A stretch of DNA of 64,000 nt from Sphingopyxis sp. 2PD (GTDB lineage: Bacteria > Pseudomonadota > Alphaproteobacteria > Sphingomonadales > Sphingomonadaceae). The translations under genes and the position numbers were made by a program. How positions within the stretch are numbered: the stretch's first letter is position 1; the number at the start of each line of letters is the position of its first letter. This document shows positions 1 through 9,182 of the stretch, in pieces. The DNA lies in the NCBI RefSeq assembly GCF_005503695.1, contig NZ_SCMU01000002.1, positions 62,001-126,000 of the forward strand. The letters are read 5' to 3'. Under the pieces are notes generated by a model. It did no database searches. It worked only from the letters and a program-made list of their open reading frames with translations, and was not told where the DNA came from.

Positions 1-1
1 A

Positions 2-538
2 CTGTCGTTGCTGGTCGTGTTTCTGTGCCTGGCGGCACTGTACGAAAGCTGGTCGATCCCGGTCGCCGTCCTGCTTGTCATCCCGCTCGGGCTGGTCGGC
101 GCAGTGTTCGCGGTCACGCTACGCGGGCTCGAAAACGACGTCTATCTGCAGATCGGGCTGCTCACGACGATGGGTCTGGCCGCCAAAAATGCGATTCTGA
201 TGATCGAATTTGCCGAGCAGGAAGAGAAAAAAGGCAAGCGGGTGATCGAAGCAGCGATCATCGCGGCGCGCATCCGCCTGCGCCCGATCCTGATGACGAG
301 CTTTGCCTTCATCTTCGGCGTTTTGCCGCTGGCCCTGGCCTCAGGCGCCGGGGCGAACAGCCGCATCGCGATCGGCACCTCGGTGATCGGCGGCATGCTG
401 ACCGCGACCCTGCTCGCGATCTTCTTCATCCCGCTGTTCTTCGTTCTCGTCCGCCGCGGGGTGCGCGACGGGCTTGCCGCGCTGCGTGCGCGCTTCGGCA
501 GGAAGACGGACGATGGCGCGGCGGGGGTACCGGCATGA
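2..538 (+). CDS. RND efflux pump inner-membrane subunit, C-terminal fragment (5' end outside window)
   Basis: This is the last 178 codons of a proton-driven RND transporter of the HAE1 (AcrB/MexB) type, which exports drugs or other amphiphiles through a periplasmic adaptor and outer-membrane channel. The fragment holds the final membrane helices. A stretch near residues 42-70 ([20 protein letters not shown], then an acidic helix) matches the conserved HAE1 segment after the second periplasmic loop. The reading frame is open at the window edge, so the true start lies upstream. Its stop overlaps the start of the next gene (ATGA), which supports co-transcription with the outer-membrane factor. 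Substrate cannot be predicted. Confidence 0.9.
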   Translation: MSLLVVFLCLAALYESWSIPVAVLLVIPLGLVGAVFAVTLRGLENDVYLQIGLLTTMGLAAKNAILMIEFAEQEEKKGKRVIEAAIIAARIRLRPILMTSFAFIFGVLPLALASGAGANSRIAIGTSVIGGMLTATLLAIFFIPLFFVLVRRGVRDGLAALRARFGRKTDDGAAGVPA

Positions 539-1938
539 TCGCGGCCCGCACGCTGCTGCTTGCGACGACGCTCGCGCTTGCGGGTTGCTCGCTGGCGCCC
601 AAGACCGTGCTCCCGCCCCCGCCGGTGCCGCAGAGCTGGCCCGTCGGCGATGCCTATCTGCTGCAAAGCGAGGCGGCGCTGCCGGTCCTGTCGTACCAGA
701 GCGTCTTCACCGATCCCCGCCTCCAATCGCTGGCCGAGCAAGCGCTCGCGAACAACCGCGATCTTCGCATCGCCTATGCCAATGTCGCCGCGGCGCGCGC
801 GCAGGCGCGCATCACCCGCGCTGGGCAATTTCCCGAAATCGGGATCAGCGGCGGCGCGGGCTATTCGGACAGCAATGGTGCGAGCGGCAGCGGCGACTTC
901 TCGCTGCGCGGCGGAGTCACGGCGTTCGAGCTCGACCTGTTCGGCAAGCTCGCCAATGCCACCGAGGCCGATCGCAACCGCGCGCTGGCGACCGAGGCGG
1001 CATCGCGCACCGTGCGGCTGGCGCTGATCGCCAGCCTGGCCGACGCCTGGGCGACCTATGGCGCCGACCGCGACCTCCTGAAGATCGCCGAGGACACCGC
1101 CGCCAACGCGCGCGAAAGCGTGCGGCTGACGCGGGCACGGCTCGACGGCGGGGTGGCGCCGCGCACCGACCTGCGCCAAGCCGAACAGATTCTCGCGACA
1201 GCGGAGGATGCGATCGCGCAGCAAAGGACCGCGCTCGCGCAGGACGAAAATCTCATCCGCCTGCTCGTCGGCGGCGATGTCGACCGCGCGCTGCTCCCCG
1301 CGGGCCTCACCGAAGTCACACCCTCGGTCGTGGGGTTGCCTGCAGGAGTCAGCTCCGAAATCCTGCTTCGCCGCCCCGATGTGATCGAGGCCGAATATGG
1401 CCTGCGCGCCGCCAACGCCGACATCGGCGTCGCGCGCGCGCAGCTGTTCCCGTCGATCTCGCTGACCGGGCTGCTCGGCTTTGCCAGCGACGCGCTGTCC
1501 AGCCTCTTCGACAGCGGATCGTTCAGCTGGTCGGCGGGCGGCGACGTGACCGCGCCGATTTTCGACGCCGGGGGCCGCCGCGCCGGAGTAGCGGTCAGCG
1601 AGGCGCAGCGCGACGCAGCGCTCGCAAGCTATGAAGGCGCAATCCAGACCGCGTTCCGCGAGGTCGCCGATGCGCTGGCGGTGCAGGGGACGATCGCCGA
1701 CCGGGTGCGCGCGGCCGCCGCGAACACCGCCGCCGCCGCTGACACCGCGACGCTCACCGATGCGCGTTACAAGGGCGGAGTCGACAGCTTCCTCGCCAGC
1801 CTCGACGCACAGCGCAGCCTCTATGCGGCACGGCGCAGCGAAATCGCGACGCAGCTGCTGCTCGTCCAGACCCGCATCGCGCTGTTCCGCGCGCTCGGCG
1901 GCGATAGCGGCGCAGGGACGGCTTCCCCCACCCCCTGA
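535..1938 (+). CDS. RND efflux outer-membrane channel lipoprotein, OprM/NodT family
   Basis: This 467-residue outer-membrane factor forms the trimeric exit duct of the tripartite pump encoded just upstream. The N-terminus is a lipoprotein signal peptide with lipobox LALAGC, so Cys18 should be lipidated. Two repeated OEP-type halves follow, with long alpha-helical periplasmic segments; [20 protein letters not shown] near residues 280-300 is characteristic of NodT/OprM proteins. The ATG at 535 is chosen because it overlaps the pump stop codon and gives a proper signal peptide. A longer reading frame opens upstream but overlaps the pump gene completely. Confidence 0.92.
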   Translation: MIAARTLLLATTLALAGCSLAPKTVLPPPPVPQSWPVGDAYLLQSEAALPVLSYQSVFTDPRLQSLAEQALANNRDLRIAYANVAAARAQARITRAGQFPEIGISGGAGYSDSNGASGSGDFSLRGGVTAFELDLFGKLANATEADRNRALATEAASRTVRLALIASLADAWATYGADRDLLKIAEDTAANARESVRLTRARLDGGVAPRTDLRQAEQILATAEDAIAQQRTALAQDENLIRLLVGGDVDRALLPAGLTEVTPSVVGLPAGVSSEILLRRPDVIEAEYGLRAANADIGVARAQLFPSISLTGLLGFASDALSSLFDSGSFSWSAGGDVTAPIFDAGGRRAGVAVSEAQRDAALASYEGAIQTAFREVADALAVQGTIADRVRAAAANTAAAADTATLTDARYKGGVDSFLASLDAQRSLYAARRSEIATQLLLVQTRIALFRALGGDSGAGTASPTP

Positions 1939-1946
1939 CGACCCTC

Positions 1947-2012
1947 GTCACCCCGGGCTTGATCCGGGGTCCATGACGACGGGCTGCAGGGATGCCGGAT
2001 CGAGTCCGGCAT
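1947..2012. repeat. Intergenic palindromic repeat, CCGGxCTTGATCCGG family (degenerate copy)
   Basis: Two consecutive hairpins lie between the efflux operon and imuA. The first has arms CCCCGG and CCGGGG around GCTTGAT (1951-1967). The second is a perfect inverted repeat, ATGCCGGA and TCCGGCAT around TCGAG (1992-2012). The first half matches one arm of the long perfect palindrome at 43021-43093 with a few changes, so both belong to one repeat family. It may help end transcription of the efflux operon, but no T-tract follows. Confidence 0.75.
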
Positions 2013-2040
2013 GACGACAGGTTGGAAAGCCCGACTCATC

Positions 2041-2070
2041 TTGACATTCCCCCTCGCTCGCGCGCTAATA
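2041..2070 (+). promoter_or_regulatory. Sigma-70-type promoter of the imu cassette
   Basis: A consensus -35 box TTGACA lies at 2041-2046. About 17-18 bases later a -10-like GCTAATA occurs at 2064-2070. Transcription would start near 2077, inside the LexA box at 2071-2085, which gives a very short leader. Confidence 0.6.
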
Positions 2071-2085
2071 GAACAAATCAGGAAC
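2071..2085 (+). promoter_or_regulatory. LexA (SOS) box of the imuA-imuB-dnaE2 operon
   Basis: GAAC-AAATCAG-GAAC is a perfect match to the alphaproteobacterial LexA operator GAAC-N7-GAAC. It begins directly after the -10 region and ends four bases before the imuA ATG. The only ribosome-binding sequence, AGGA at 2080-2083, lies inside it, so bound LexA would cover the predicted start point. This implies DNA-damage induction of the cassette. Confidence 0.88.
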
Positions 2086-2089
2086 ATAT

Positions 2090-2878
2090 ATGCGCGAGTC
2101 GTCTCAACCTCTCGCCGGGCTGCGCCAGCGCATCGCCCGGCTGGCCGCCAGCGGTGGCCCCGCAAGCCTGCCGACCCAAGGCTGGCTGGCGACGGGGCAT
2201 GACGCGTTCGACGCGGCGATCGGCGGCGGATTGACGGTCGGGCGCACGCACGAGTTTTTCGCGGCCGATGCGCTCGATGGCACCAGCGCCGCGGCCTTTG
2301 CCACACTGGTCGCGCTGCGCAGCGGCGGCGATGCGCCGCTCCTGTGGTTGCGCACCGTCGACGCCGGACGCCGCACCGGGCATATCTATGCCCCCGGCAT
2401 CGCTGAACTCGGCGGCGACCCCGACCGGCTTCTTCTCGTTGAGACCGCCGATCCCAAGATGCTGCTCGCCTGCGCCAATGATGCGGTACGCTGCGCCGGA
2501 TCGGCAGCGGTGATCGTCGAAAGCTGGGGGAAGTTTCCGTTGCTCGACCTGACCGCCGGGCGCCGCCTGACGCTGGGCGCGCGCGACGCAGGAACGACGC
2601 TGCTGATGCTGCGCCTGAATGCCGTGCCGACGCCGAGCGTCGCCGAAACGCGCTGGAATATCGTCGCCGCACCGTCGCGCGAACTCGAAGCCCACGCCCC
2701 CGGCGCCCCGGCCTTCGACCTTGAACTGCTGCGCTGGCGCGGCGGCCCTGCCGGAACGCGCTGGCGACTCGATTGGGATAAAGATGAGCAAGCTTTCCGG
2801 GACGCGGCGCTATCTGGCGCTGTTCTTCCCCTGGCTGCCCGCCGAACGGTTCACCCGCTCGGCGCCGAAGCCGCCTGA
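2090..2878 (+). CDS. imuA: ImuA, RecA-like accessory protein of SOS mutagenesis
   Basis: This 262-residue protein is the ImuA component of the ImuA-ImuB-DnaE2 mutasome used for error-prone lesion bypass. It resembles a degenerate RecA/SulA-type fold: a glycine-rich stretch near residues 45-53 (GGGLTVGRT) sits where RecA has its Walker A loop, but the usual GKT/S is absent. The start follows the LexA box with AGGA six bases upstream. Its 3' end overlaps imuB by 95 bp in another frame, so translation is probably coupled. Identification rests on gene order plus family resemblance. Confidence 0.88.
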   Translation: MRESSQPLAGLRQRIARLAASGGPASLPTQGWLATGHDAFDAAIGGGLTVGRTHEFFAADALDGTSAAAFATLVALRSGGDAPLLWLRTVDAGRRTGHIYAPGIAELGGDPDRLLLVETADPKMLLACANDAVRCAGSAAVIVESWGKFPLLDLTAGRRLTLGARDAGTTLLMLRLNAVPTPSVAETRWNIVAAPSRELEAHAPGAPAFDLELLRWRGGPAGTRWRLDWDKDEQAFRDAALSGAVLPLAARRTVHPLGAEAA

Positions 2879-4331
2879 CCTCCCGCTTATCTTTGCCGAG
2901 AAGCAGCGCGGCGCGCTGCGGATCGCGAGCGTCGATGCCCGCGCGCAGGCGCTCGGGCTGCGTGTCGGCATGCCACTCGCCGACGCGCGGGCGCAGGTCG
3001 GCGACCTCGCCATCGTGCCGCACGATCCGATCCTCGATCACGCTTGGCTCGACCGACTCGCGCAGGGCTGTGCGCGCTACACCCCCCTCGTCGCGCTCGA
3101 TGCCCCCGACGGGCTGATCCTCGACATCACCGGCTGCTCCCATTTGTTCGATGGCGAGGCGGGGTTGATCGACGACATCGACCAGCGGCTGACCCGGCTC
3201 GGGATGACCTTGCGCCATGCGCTTGACCCCACCGCCGACGCCGCCCGGGCGCTCGCACGTTATCAGACACGGCCCGCTCCCGACGAGGCCACCGCGATCC
3301 GCCGCCTGCCCGTCGCCGCGCTCGAACTCGACGCCGAAGCCACGACCGCGCTCGTCCGCGCCGGATTGAAGACGATTGGCGACCTCGCGAGCCGTCCGAT
3401 GGCGAACCTCGCCGCGCGCTTCGGTGCCGATGCCGCGATGGCGTTGCGCCGCCTGCTCGGCGATGCGCCCAGCCCGCTCGACCCGCGCGTCGCGCCGCCG
3501 CCGGTCGCCACCGAACGCCGCTTTGCCGAACCCGTCGCCAGCCTGCCCCACGCCACCCGCATTCTTGCCGAGCTGGTTGGTGAGGCGATCGCAGAGCTTG
3601 CCGAACGCGGCCAGGGCGGCCGCCATTTCGGCGCGACCTTCTTTCGCAGCGATGGGCTGGCGCGACGTATCGCGGTCGAGACCGGCCATGCGACGCGCGA
3701 CTCCGGCCTTGTCATGCGCCTGTTTGCCGAACGCATGGACGGCCTCGCCGATCCGCTCGACCCCGGCTTCGGTTTCGACATGATCCGCCTCGAAGTGCCG
3801 CGCCTCGAAGCACTCGGCGCAACGCAGCTGAAGCTCGAGGGCGGCGCGGCGCGCGCAGTACGCCAGGGCGCAGCAATGGACGAACTCACCGACCGGCTCA
3901 CGACACGGCTCGGGCGCGCGCGGGTCCGCGCCTTGCGCCCCGCCGATACCCATATCCCCGAACAGGCGCAGCTCGCCCTGCCCGCGATCGACGCGCCGCC
4001 ACCCATGCCTTGGTCCGCCCCCGAACCCGGCGAACCGCCGCTGCGCCCCTTCTATCTTTTCGATCCACCGCAGGTGATCGAGGTGATCGCCGAGGTTCCC
4101 GACGGCCCGCCGCATCGCTTTCGCTGGCGCCGACAGGCGCATGCGGTCCGCCGTTACGAAGGGCCCGAACGCATTGCCGCCGAATGGTGGCGGCGCCGCG
4201 ACAATGGCGGGCTGACGCGCGATTATTACCGCGTCGAGGACGACCGCGGCCGCCGCTATTGGCTGTTTCGCCACGGGCTTTATGACGAAAAGCCCGATCC
4301 GCGCTGGTATATCCATGGGGTGTTCGCATGA
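2784..4331 (+). CDS. imuB: ImuB, catalytically inactive Y-family polymerase homologue
   Basis: This 515-residue protein is related to DinB/UmuC polymerases and acts as the hub linking DnaE2 to the sliding clamp. The first Y-family catalytic motif is not recognisable: the N-terminus reads YLALFFPWLPAERF, without the usual metal-binding Asp. This fits the known loss of activity in ImuB. QLALP at residues 396-400 looks like a beta-clamp-binding motif. A C-terminal extension follows, rich in basic and aromatic residues. The ATG at 2784 is preferred; an upstream extension would lie wholly inside imuA. Its stop overlaps the dnaE2 ATG. Confidence 0.9.
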   Translation: MSKLSGTRRYLALFFPWLPAERFTRSAPKPPDLPLIFAEKQRGALRIASVDARAQALGLRVGMPLADARAQVGDLAIVPHDPILDHAWLDRLAQGCARYTPLVALDAPDGLILDITGCSHLFDGEAGLIDDIDQRLTRLGMTLRHALDPTADAARALARYQTRPAPDEATAIRRLPVAALELDAEATTALVRAGLKTIGDLASRPMANLAARFGADAAMALRRLLGDAPSPLDPRVAPPPVATERRFAEPVASLPHATRILAELVGEAIAELAERGQGGRHFGATFFRSDGLARRIAVETGHATRDSGLVMRLFAERMDGLADPLDPGFGFDMIRLEVPRLEALGATQLKLEGGAARAVRQGAAMDELTDRLTTRLGRARVRALRPADTHIPEQAQLALPAIDAPPPMPWSAPEPGEPPLRPFYLFDPPQVIEVIAEVPDGPPHRFRWRRQAHAVRRYEGPERIAAEWWRRRDNGGLTRDYYRVEDDRGRRYWLFRHGLYDEKPDPRWYIHGVFA

Positions 4332-7300
4332 CGGGCGAGCCCGCACCACCCGCCTTCGCCGAACTGGTCGCGGCGACCAATTACAGCTTCCTGCGCGGCG
4401 CCTCACACCCGCATGAGATGGTCGCCGAAGCAATCAGGCTCGGCATGCCCGGCATCGGCATCGCCGACCGCAACAGCGTGGCGGGGGTGGTGCGGGCGCT
4501 CACCGGGCTGCGCAAGCTACGCGAGAAAGCCGACGCAGAGGGGATAGAGCTACCGCCCTTCAAACTCGTGGTCGGCGCGCGCCTCGTCTTCGACGACGGC
4601 ACCCCCGACATCATCGCCTATCCGACCACGCGCCACGGCTGGGGCCGCCTGACCCGGATGCTCACCATCGGCAATCGCCGCACCACCAAGGGCGATTGCG
4701 TGATGAAATTCAGGAATCTGCTGATTCACTGCGCGGATATGATCCTGATCGCGATGGCGACGGAAAAGGATGAGGCGCTGCTGCAACGCCTCGCCCGGGC
4801 GGCACCCGGGGCGTTATGGCTGGGCGCGACGATGCCATATGGCGGTGCGGACCGGCGGCGCCTTACCCGACTTGCAGCATTGGCCGACCGCGTCGGCATT
4901 CCCCTGCTCGCGACCAATGACGCGCTTTACGCAACGCGCGAGCAAAGGCCTCTACACGATGTGCTAAGCTGCATTCTTGAAGGCACGAACCTGAACGAAG
5001 CGGGCCGCCTGTTGCGCGCCAATGGCGAGCGCCATCTAAAATCACCCGAAGAGATGCGCCGCCTCTTTCGCTCCTGCCGCCACGCCGTCGATGAGAGCGC
5101 CAGAATTCTCGATCGCATCGGCTTTTCACTTCGCGAACTGGAATATGAATATCCGCACGAGCCGGTTCCCGAAGGTTGGGACCCGCAAAGCTGGCTCGAA
5201 CATAGGGTGCTGGATGCCGCGAACCGGCTCCACCCGCAGGGATTGCCGCAGCGCTGGCAGGAGGTCCTCGACGAAGAGCTTTCGCTCATCGGCAAATGCA
5301 ATTTCGCCTGCTATTTCCTGACCGTCCACGACATCGTGAACTATGCCCGCACGCAAGACCCGCCGATCCTGTGCCAGGGGCGCGGGTCGGCGGCCAATTC
5401 GCTCGTCTGCTATTTGCTCGAGATCACCTCGATCGATCCGATCGCGAACAATCTGCTGTTCACCCGCTTCCTGTCAGAGGAACGGCGCGAGCCGCCCGAC
5501 ATCGACGTCGATTTCGAGCATGAGCGGCGCGAGGAGGTGATGCAATATATCTATCGCCGCTACACGCGGCGGCGCGCAGGCATCGCCGCGACGGTGATCC
5601 ATTACCGCCCGCGCAGCGCGGTGCGGGAAGCAGGCAAGGCGCTGGGGTTCAGCGAGGATGTCACCGCGCGGCTCGCCGACACGAGTTGGGGGAGCTGGGG
5701 CAGCGAGATGCCGGTCGAGCGCTTCATCGAAGCCGGGCTTGATCCCGAGCAAGATGACATCGCACGACTGCAGTGGATCGTCGCGCAACTGCTCACCTTC
5801 CCGCGCCACCTGTCGCAGCATGTCGGCGGTTATGTGCTGACCGAGGATCGGCTCGACGAAACGGTGCCGATCCACAATGCCGCGATGGCGGATCGCACCT
5901 TCATCGAATGGGACAAGGACGACATCGACGAGCTGAAACTGATGAAGGTCGATATCCTCGCGCTCGGGATGCTGACCTGCATCCGCAAATGTTTCGACCT
6001 CATGCGGCTCCACCAACTCAGCGACCACGACCTCAAGTCGGTCCCGGCGGAAGACCCGGTCGTTTACGACATGCTGTGCAAGGGCGACAGTATCGGTGTC
6101 TTTCAGGTCGAAAGCCGCGCGCAGATCAACATGCTGCCCAGACTGCGGCCCAAGGAATTTTACGATCTGGTCATCCAGGTCGCGATCGTCCGGCCAGGAC
6201 CGATCGAGGGCGATATGGTCCATCCTTATTTGAAACGTCGCAATGGCGAAGAGAAGGTCGAGTATCCGTCACCCGCACCACCGCACGATCCCCGGGAGCT
6301 CTACAATCTTCTTCACCGGACCTTTGGAGTCCCGCTGTTCCAGGAACAGGCGATGAAACTCGCCATCGTCGCCGCCGAATTCACCCCTGACGAAGCCAAT
6401 GGCCTGCGCCGTGCCATGGCGACCTTTCGCAACGTCGGCACCATCGATCAATATGAAGAGAAGATGATCGGCGGCATGATCCGCCGCGGCTACGATCGCG
6501 CCTTTGCCGAACGCTGTTACAATCAGATCAAGGGTTTCGGCAGCTATGGCTTCCCGGAGAGCCACGCCCAGTCGTTCGCCAAGCTCGTCTATGTCTCATC
6601 GTGGCTGAAATGCCACCACCCCGCCGTCTTCACCTGCGGGCTGCTCAATTCGCAACCGATGGGCTTTTACGCCCCCGCGCAGCTGGTGCGCGATGTGCAG
6701 GAGCATGGGGTCGAGGTGCGCGCGGTCGATGTCAATGCGAGTGGGTGGGACAGCAGCCTTGAGCGCAGGGATGACGGCAGCCTGGCGCTACGGCTCGGCT
6801 TTCGGCAGGTCGACGGGTTTCGCGAGGCTTGGGCGGCGCAGATTGCGGCGGCGCGAAACACCCCTTTTGCCAACGTCGAGGAACTCGCCCGCCGCGCGAA
6901 CCTGCCCGCGCGGGCGCTGCGCCTGCTGGCCGAGGCCGATGCCTGCCGGTCGATGGGGCAGGGCCGTCGCTTGGCACTGTGGGATGCACGGCGTGTCCGT
7001 CAGGGAGTGCTGCCACTGTTCGGCGCCGCCGAAGTCGACGAACTGGGCGCCGAAAGCGACGCGCAATTGCCCCCCACCCCGCTCGTCGAGGAAGTGCTGA
7101 CCGATTATCAGACGACGCGGCTGTCGCTGAAAGGCCATCCGATGGCATTTCTGCGCCGCGATTTCGACCGCGAAGGCGTGCTGAGCGCCGCGCAGGTGGC
7201 GGCGGCGAAAAACGGGTCGATCGTCCGCGCCGCGGGCGTCGTGCTGATCCGCCAGCGCCCGGGCAAGGGCAATGCGATCTTCATCACGATCGAGGATGAG

Positions 7301-7609
7301 GGCGGGGTCGTCAACATCCTGCTCTGGGCGCGGCATTTCGAACGCTACCGCCGCGCCGTCATGGCGTCGCGGCTGATGCTGGCCGAGGGCGAGGTGCAGC
7401 GGAGCAAGGAGGGCGTCATCCACCTGATGGCAACGCGCATCGTCGATCGCACCGCGATGCTCGACACGCTGGGCGACGGGCGCGAGATACGCCCCGACCT
7501 CTGCCGCGCCGACGAGGTTGCGCATCCGCAACTGCCGCGCGGCTATGCCGCAAAGCATGGTCATCCGCGCGATGTCCGCATCCTGCCCAAGTCACGCGAT
7601 TTTCACTGA
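4328..7609 (+). CDS. dnaE2: DnaE2, error-prone DNA polymerase III alpha subunit homologue
   Basis: This C-family DNA polymerase of 1093 residues carries out SOS-induced translesion synthesis with ImuA and ImuB. An N-terminal PHP domain is followed by the polymerase core. The PPDIDVDF motif supplies Asp393 and Asp395, and MKVDILALG supplies Asp542, giving the three metal-binding carboxylates, so the enzyme should be active. A helix-hairpin-helix region and a C-terminal OB fold (about residues 955-1040) follow. At about 1,090 residues it is shorter than replicative DnaE, as is normal for DnaE2. It overlaps imuB by four bases and is last in the operon. Confidence 0.95.
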   Translation: MTGEPAPPAFAELVAATNYSFLRGASHPHEMVAEAIRLGMPGIGIADRNSVAGVVRALTGLRKLREKADAEGIELPPFKLVVGARLVFDDGTPDIIAYPTTRHGWGRLTRMLTIGNRRTTKGDCVMKFRNLLIHCADMILIAMATEKDEALLQRLARAAPGALWLGATMPYGGADRRRLTRLAALADRVGIPLLATNDALYATREQRPLHDVLSCILEGTNLNEAGRLLRANGERHLKSPEEMRRLFRSCRHAVDESARILDRIGFSLRELEYEYPHEPVPEGWDPQSWLEHRVLDAANRLHPQGLPQRWQEVLDEELSLIGKCNFACYFLTVHDIVNYARTQDPPILCQGRGSAANSLVCYLLEITSIDPIANNLLFTRFLSEERREPPDIDVDFEHERREEVMQYIYRRYTRRRAGIAATVIHYRPRSAVREAGKALGFSEDVTARLADTSWGSWGSEMPVERFIEAGLDPEQDDIARLQWIVAQLLTFPRHLSQHVGGYVLTEDRLDETVPIHNAAMADRTFIEWDKDDIDELKLMKVDILALGMLTCIRKCFDLMRLHQLSDHDLKSVPAEDPVVYDMLCKGDSIGVFQVESRAQINMLPRLRPKEFYDLVIQVAIVRPGPIEGDMVHPYLKRRNGEEKVEYPSPAPPHDPRELYNLLHRTFGVPLFQEQAMKLAIVAAEFTPDEANGLRRAMATFRNVGTIDQYEEKMIGGMIRRGYDRAFAERCYNQIKGFGSYGFPESHAQSFAKLVYVSSWLKCHHPAVFTCGLLNSQPMGFYAPAQLVRDVQEHGVEVRAVDVNASGWDSSLERRDDGSLALRLGFRQVDGFREAWAAQIAAARNTPFANVEELARRANLPARALRLLAEADACRSMGQGRRLALWDARRVRQGVLPLFGAAEVDELGAESDAQLPPTPLVEEVLTDYQTTRLSLKGHPMAFLRRDFDREGVLSAAQVAAAKNGSIVRAAGVVLIRQRPGKGNAIFITIEDEGGVVNILLWARHFERYRRAVMASRLMLAEGEVQRSKEGVIHLMATRIVDRTAMLDTLGDGREIRPDLCRADEVAHPQLPRGYAAKHGHPRDVRILPKSRDFH

Positions 7610-7663
7610 AGGCGTTTGTTTTCCGGCTGGCGCCGGGAGCGGGCTGGTACCGCGCCTTCGCGC

Positions 7664-7701
7664 AAAAAAGTTGATGCCCCGGCTGTGGGGGCCGGGGCAT
7701 C
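7664..7701 (-). terminator. Rho-independent terminator of fliC
   Basis: Read on the minus strand, an 11-bp perfect stem (GATGCCCCGGC with GCCGGGGCATC, seven-base loop) is followed after four bases by six T residues. It lies about 55 bp past the fliC stop codon. The T-tract exists only in the fliC direction; dnaE2 could share the hairpin from the other side without it. Confidence 0.85.
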
Positions 7702-7756
7702 GGATCAGGCTATCTAAGGGACCAACCGAATATAGCCTGAAAGTCGTTCGCGGATG

Positions 7757-8578
7757 TTAGCCGCGGAGCAGGTTCATCACGCCCTGCTGGCTCTGGTTCG
7801 CCTGGGCGAGCATCGCGGTCGATGCCTGCGACAGGATCCCGGCCGCGGCCAGCTTCGTCGATTCCGCCGAGAAGTCGGCGTCTTCGATGCGCGAGCGCGA
7901 TTCGTCCAGATTGGTGACGCGGGCCGTCAAATTATCGACAGCTGCGCTCAGACGGTTCTGCTGCGCACCGAGGTTGGCGCGTTCGGTGGCGACCGTGGTG
8001 ATCGCGGTGTCGAGCGTTGCCAGGGCACCGGTGGCGCCGGCGGCCGTGGCGACCGACAGGGCGTTGACGCCCAGCGAGGTGGCGGTCAGGCTGGCGACCG
8101 TGATGTTCACGTTTTCGCCGCTGTTGATGCCGGTCTGGATGTCAAAGCCGGTCGCGACGCTGCCGTTGAGCAGCGCGTTGCCGTTGAAGGTCGTCTGCGT
8201 CGTGATGTCGCCAATCTGCGAAATCAGCGCGGTAACTTCCTCTTGAACCAGCGTACGGTCGGCGTCGGCGAGCGTGCCGTTCGAAGCCTGCATCGCCAGT
8301 TCACGCATGCGGACGAGGATGTCCGAAATGCTGGCGGCGCCGCTGTCGGCGGTCTGGGCGAGCGAAATGCCGTCGTTGGCGTTGCGGATCGCCTGCGTGA
8401 AGCCACGCGAAGCAGCCGACATGCGCGTCGCAACGGCGAGGCCGGCGGCGTCGTCCTTGGCGCTGTTGATGCGCTTGCCGCTCGACAGGCGTTCCATCGC
8501 CTGCGACTGCATTTTGCCCGCAACGCGCGAGTTATTCTGGGCGCGAAGCGCGCTCACATTCGTGTTGATGACAGTCAT
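7757..8578 (-). CDS. fliC: Flagellin FliC
   Basis: This 273-residue filament subunit has the conserved N-terminal D0/D1 helices ([16 protein letters not shown], then [16 protein letters not shown]) and C-terminal D1/D0 helices ([22 protein letters not shown], ending NLLRG). Only about 100 residues separate the two ends, so the surface D2/D3 domains are essentially absent. There is no signal peptide, as expected for type III export. A good ribosome site (AAGGA) precedes the ATG. The gene is divergent from the fliE operon and has a sigma-28-like promoter upstream at 8706-8732. Confidence 0.96.
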   Translation of the reverse strand: MTVINTNVSALRAQNNSRVAGKMQSQAMERLSSGKRINSAKDDAAGLAVATRMSAASRGFTQAIRNANDGISLAQTADSGAASISDILVRMRELAMQASNGTLADADRTLVQEEVTALISQIGDITTQTTFNGNALLNGSVATGFDIQTGINSGENVNITVASLTATSLGVNALSVATAAGATGALATLDTAITTVATERANLGAQQNRLSAAVDNLTARVTNLDESRSRIEDADFSAESTKLAAAGILSQASTAMLAQANQSQQGVMNLLRG

Positions 8579-8705
8579 CTTTGTTCCTTTCCGGCCTCGA
8601 TGGCCATTCCCGTGATGTGAGGGCTCGAGGAGCGGTCACGAAAAGCAGTAACGGCGGGCGGTCGAGGCGCTTAAGGCCGCGCCGTCAAAAAAATGCCGAA
8701 GGTTG

Positions 8706-8732
8706 TTTACGGCGACCTTCGTTACAATTCAA
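8706..8732 (-). promoter_or_regulatory. Sigma-28 (FliA)-type promoter candidate of fliC
   Basis: On the minus strand, TTGA, 15 bases, then GCCGTAAA resembles the FliA consensus TAAA-N15-GCCGATAA. The same spacing and core recur upstream of fliD, flgM and motA. The leader to the fliC ATG would be about 120 nt. Confidence 0.55.
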
Positions 8733-8760
8733 AATATTGAAATATAACAATTAATTTTTT

Positions 8761-8776
8761 TGGCATGAGCTTTGCA
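8761..8776 (+). promoter_or_regulatory. Sigma-54 promoter of the fliE operon
   Basis: TGGCATGAGCTTTGCA matches the -24/-12 consensus TGGCACG-N4-TTGCA with one change and the required GG-N10-GC spacing. It is 50 bp upstream of the fliE ATG and on the same strand. Activation would need an enhancer-binding protein; the product of the gene at 23105-24163 is the obvious candidate. Confidence 0.88.
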
Positions 8777-8825
8777 TGGTTCTTTGCGTACGGCGCACCG
8801 CTGCGCTCAGGACGGATGGAAAGCA

Positions 8826-9179
8826 ATGAGCACGATTGACCCGAGCCGACTGCTGCAGATGCGCAGTTCGATCCTCAATCAGAACCAGGCGCTGCAACGC
8901 GCCGCCGGTCGCGGCGGCATCGGCGGCGTCGAGGGCGGCGTCGAGGGCGCTGGCGGAACCCCCGATTTCGGCGCGGCGATCAACAATGCGCTGCAACAGG
9001 TCAACGCCCAGCAGTCGAAGGCGAGCGCGATCACCGAAGCCTATGAGCGCGGCGACACCCACGACATCGTCAGCGTGATGATCGAGCGCCAGAAAGCCTC
9101 GCTGGGGTTCGAAACGACGTTGCAGGTCCGCAACAAGCTGCTGTCCGCGTACCGCGACATCATGAACATGCCGGTGTAA
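8826..9179 (+). CDS. fliE: Flagellar hook-basal body protein FliE
   Basis: FliE joins the MS ring to the proximal rod. The 117-residue protein shows the family C-terminus (VSVMIERQKASLGFETTLQVRNKLLSAYRDIM, described in part), where the last helix packs in the rod. A glycine-rich insert (GGIGGVEGGVEGAGG) sits near residue 30. It is the first gene of the long fli operon and follows the sigma-54 promoter at 8761. The ATG at 8826 is used because in-frame codons further upstream lie at or before the expected transcription start. Confidence 0.93.
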   Translation: MSTIDPSRLLQMRSSILNQNQALQRAAGRGGIGGVEGGVEGAGGTPDFGAAINNALQQVNAQQSKASAITEAYERGDTHDIVSVMIERQKASLGFETTLQVRNKLLSAYRDIMNMPV

Positions 9180-9182
9180 TCC

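Noticed and set aside
142..1224. Long minus-strand frame opposite the efflux genes
   Set aside because: Shadow frame of GC-rich coding DNA; the plus-strand proteins are clearly conserved, and this one is rich in Arg with no recognisable domain.
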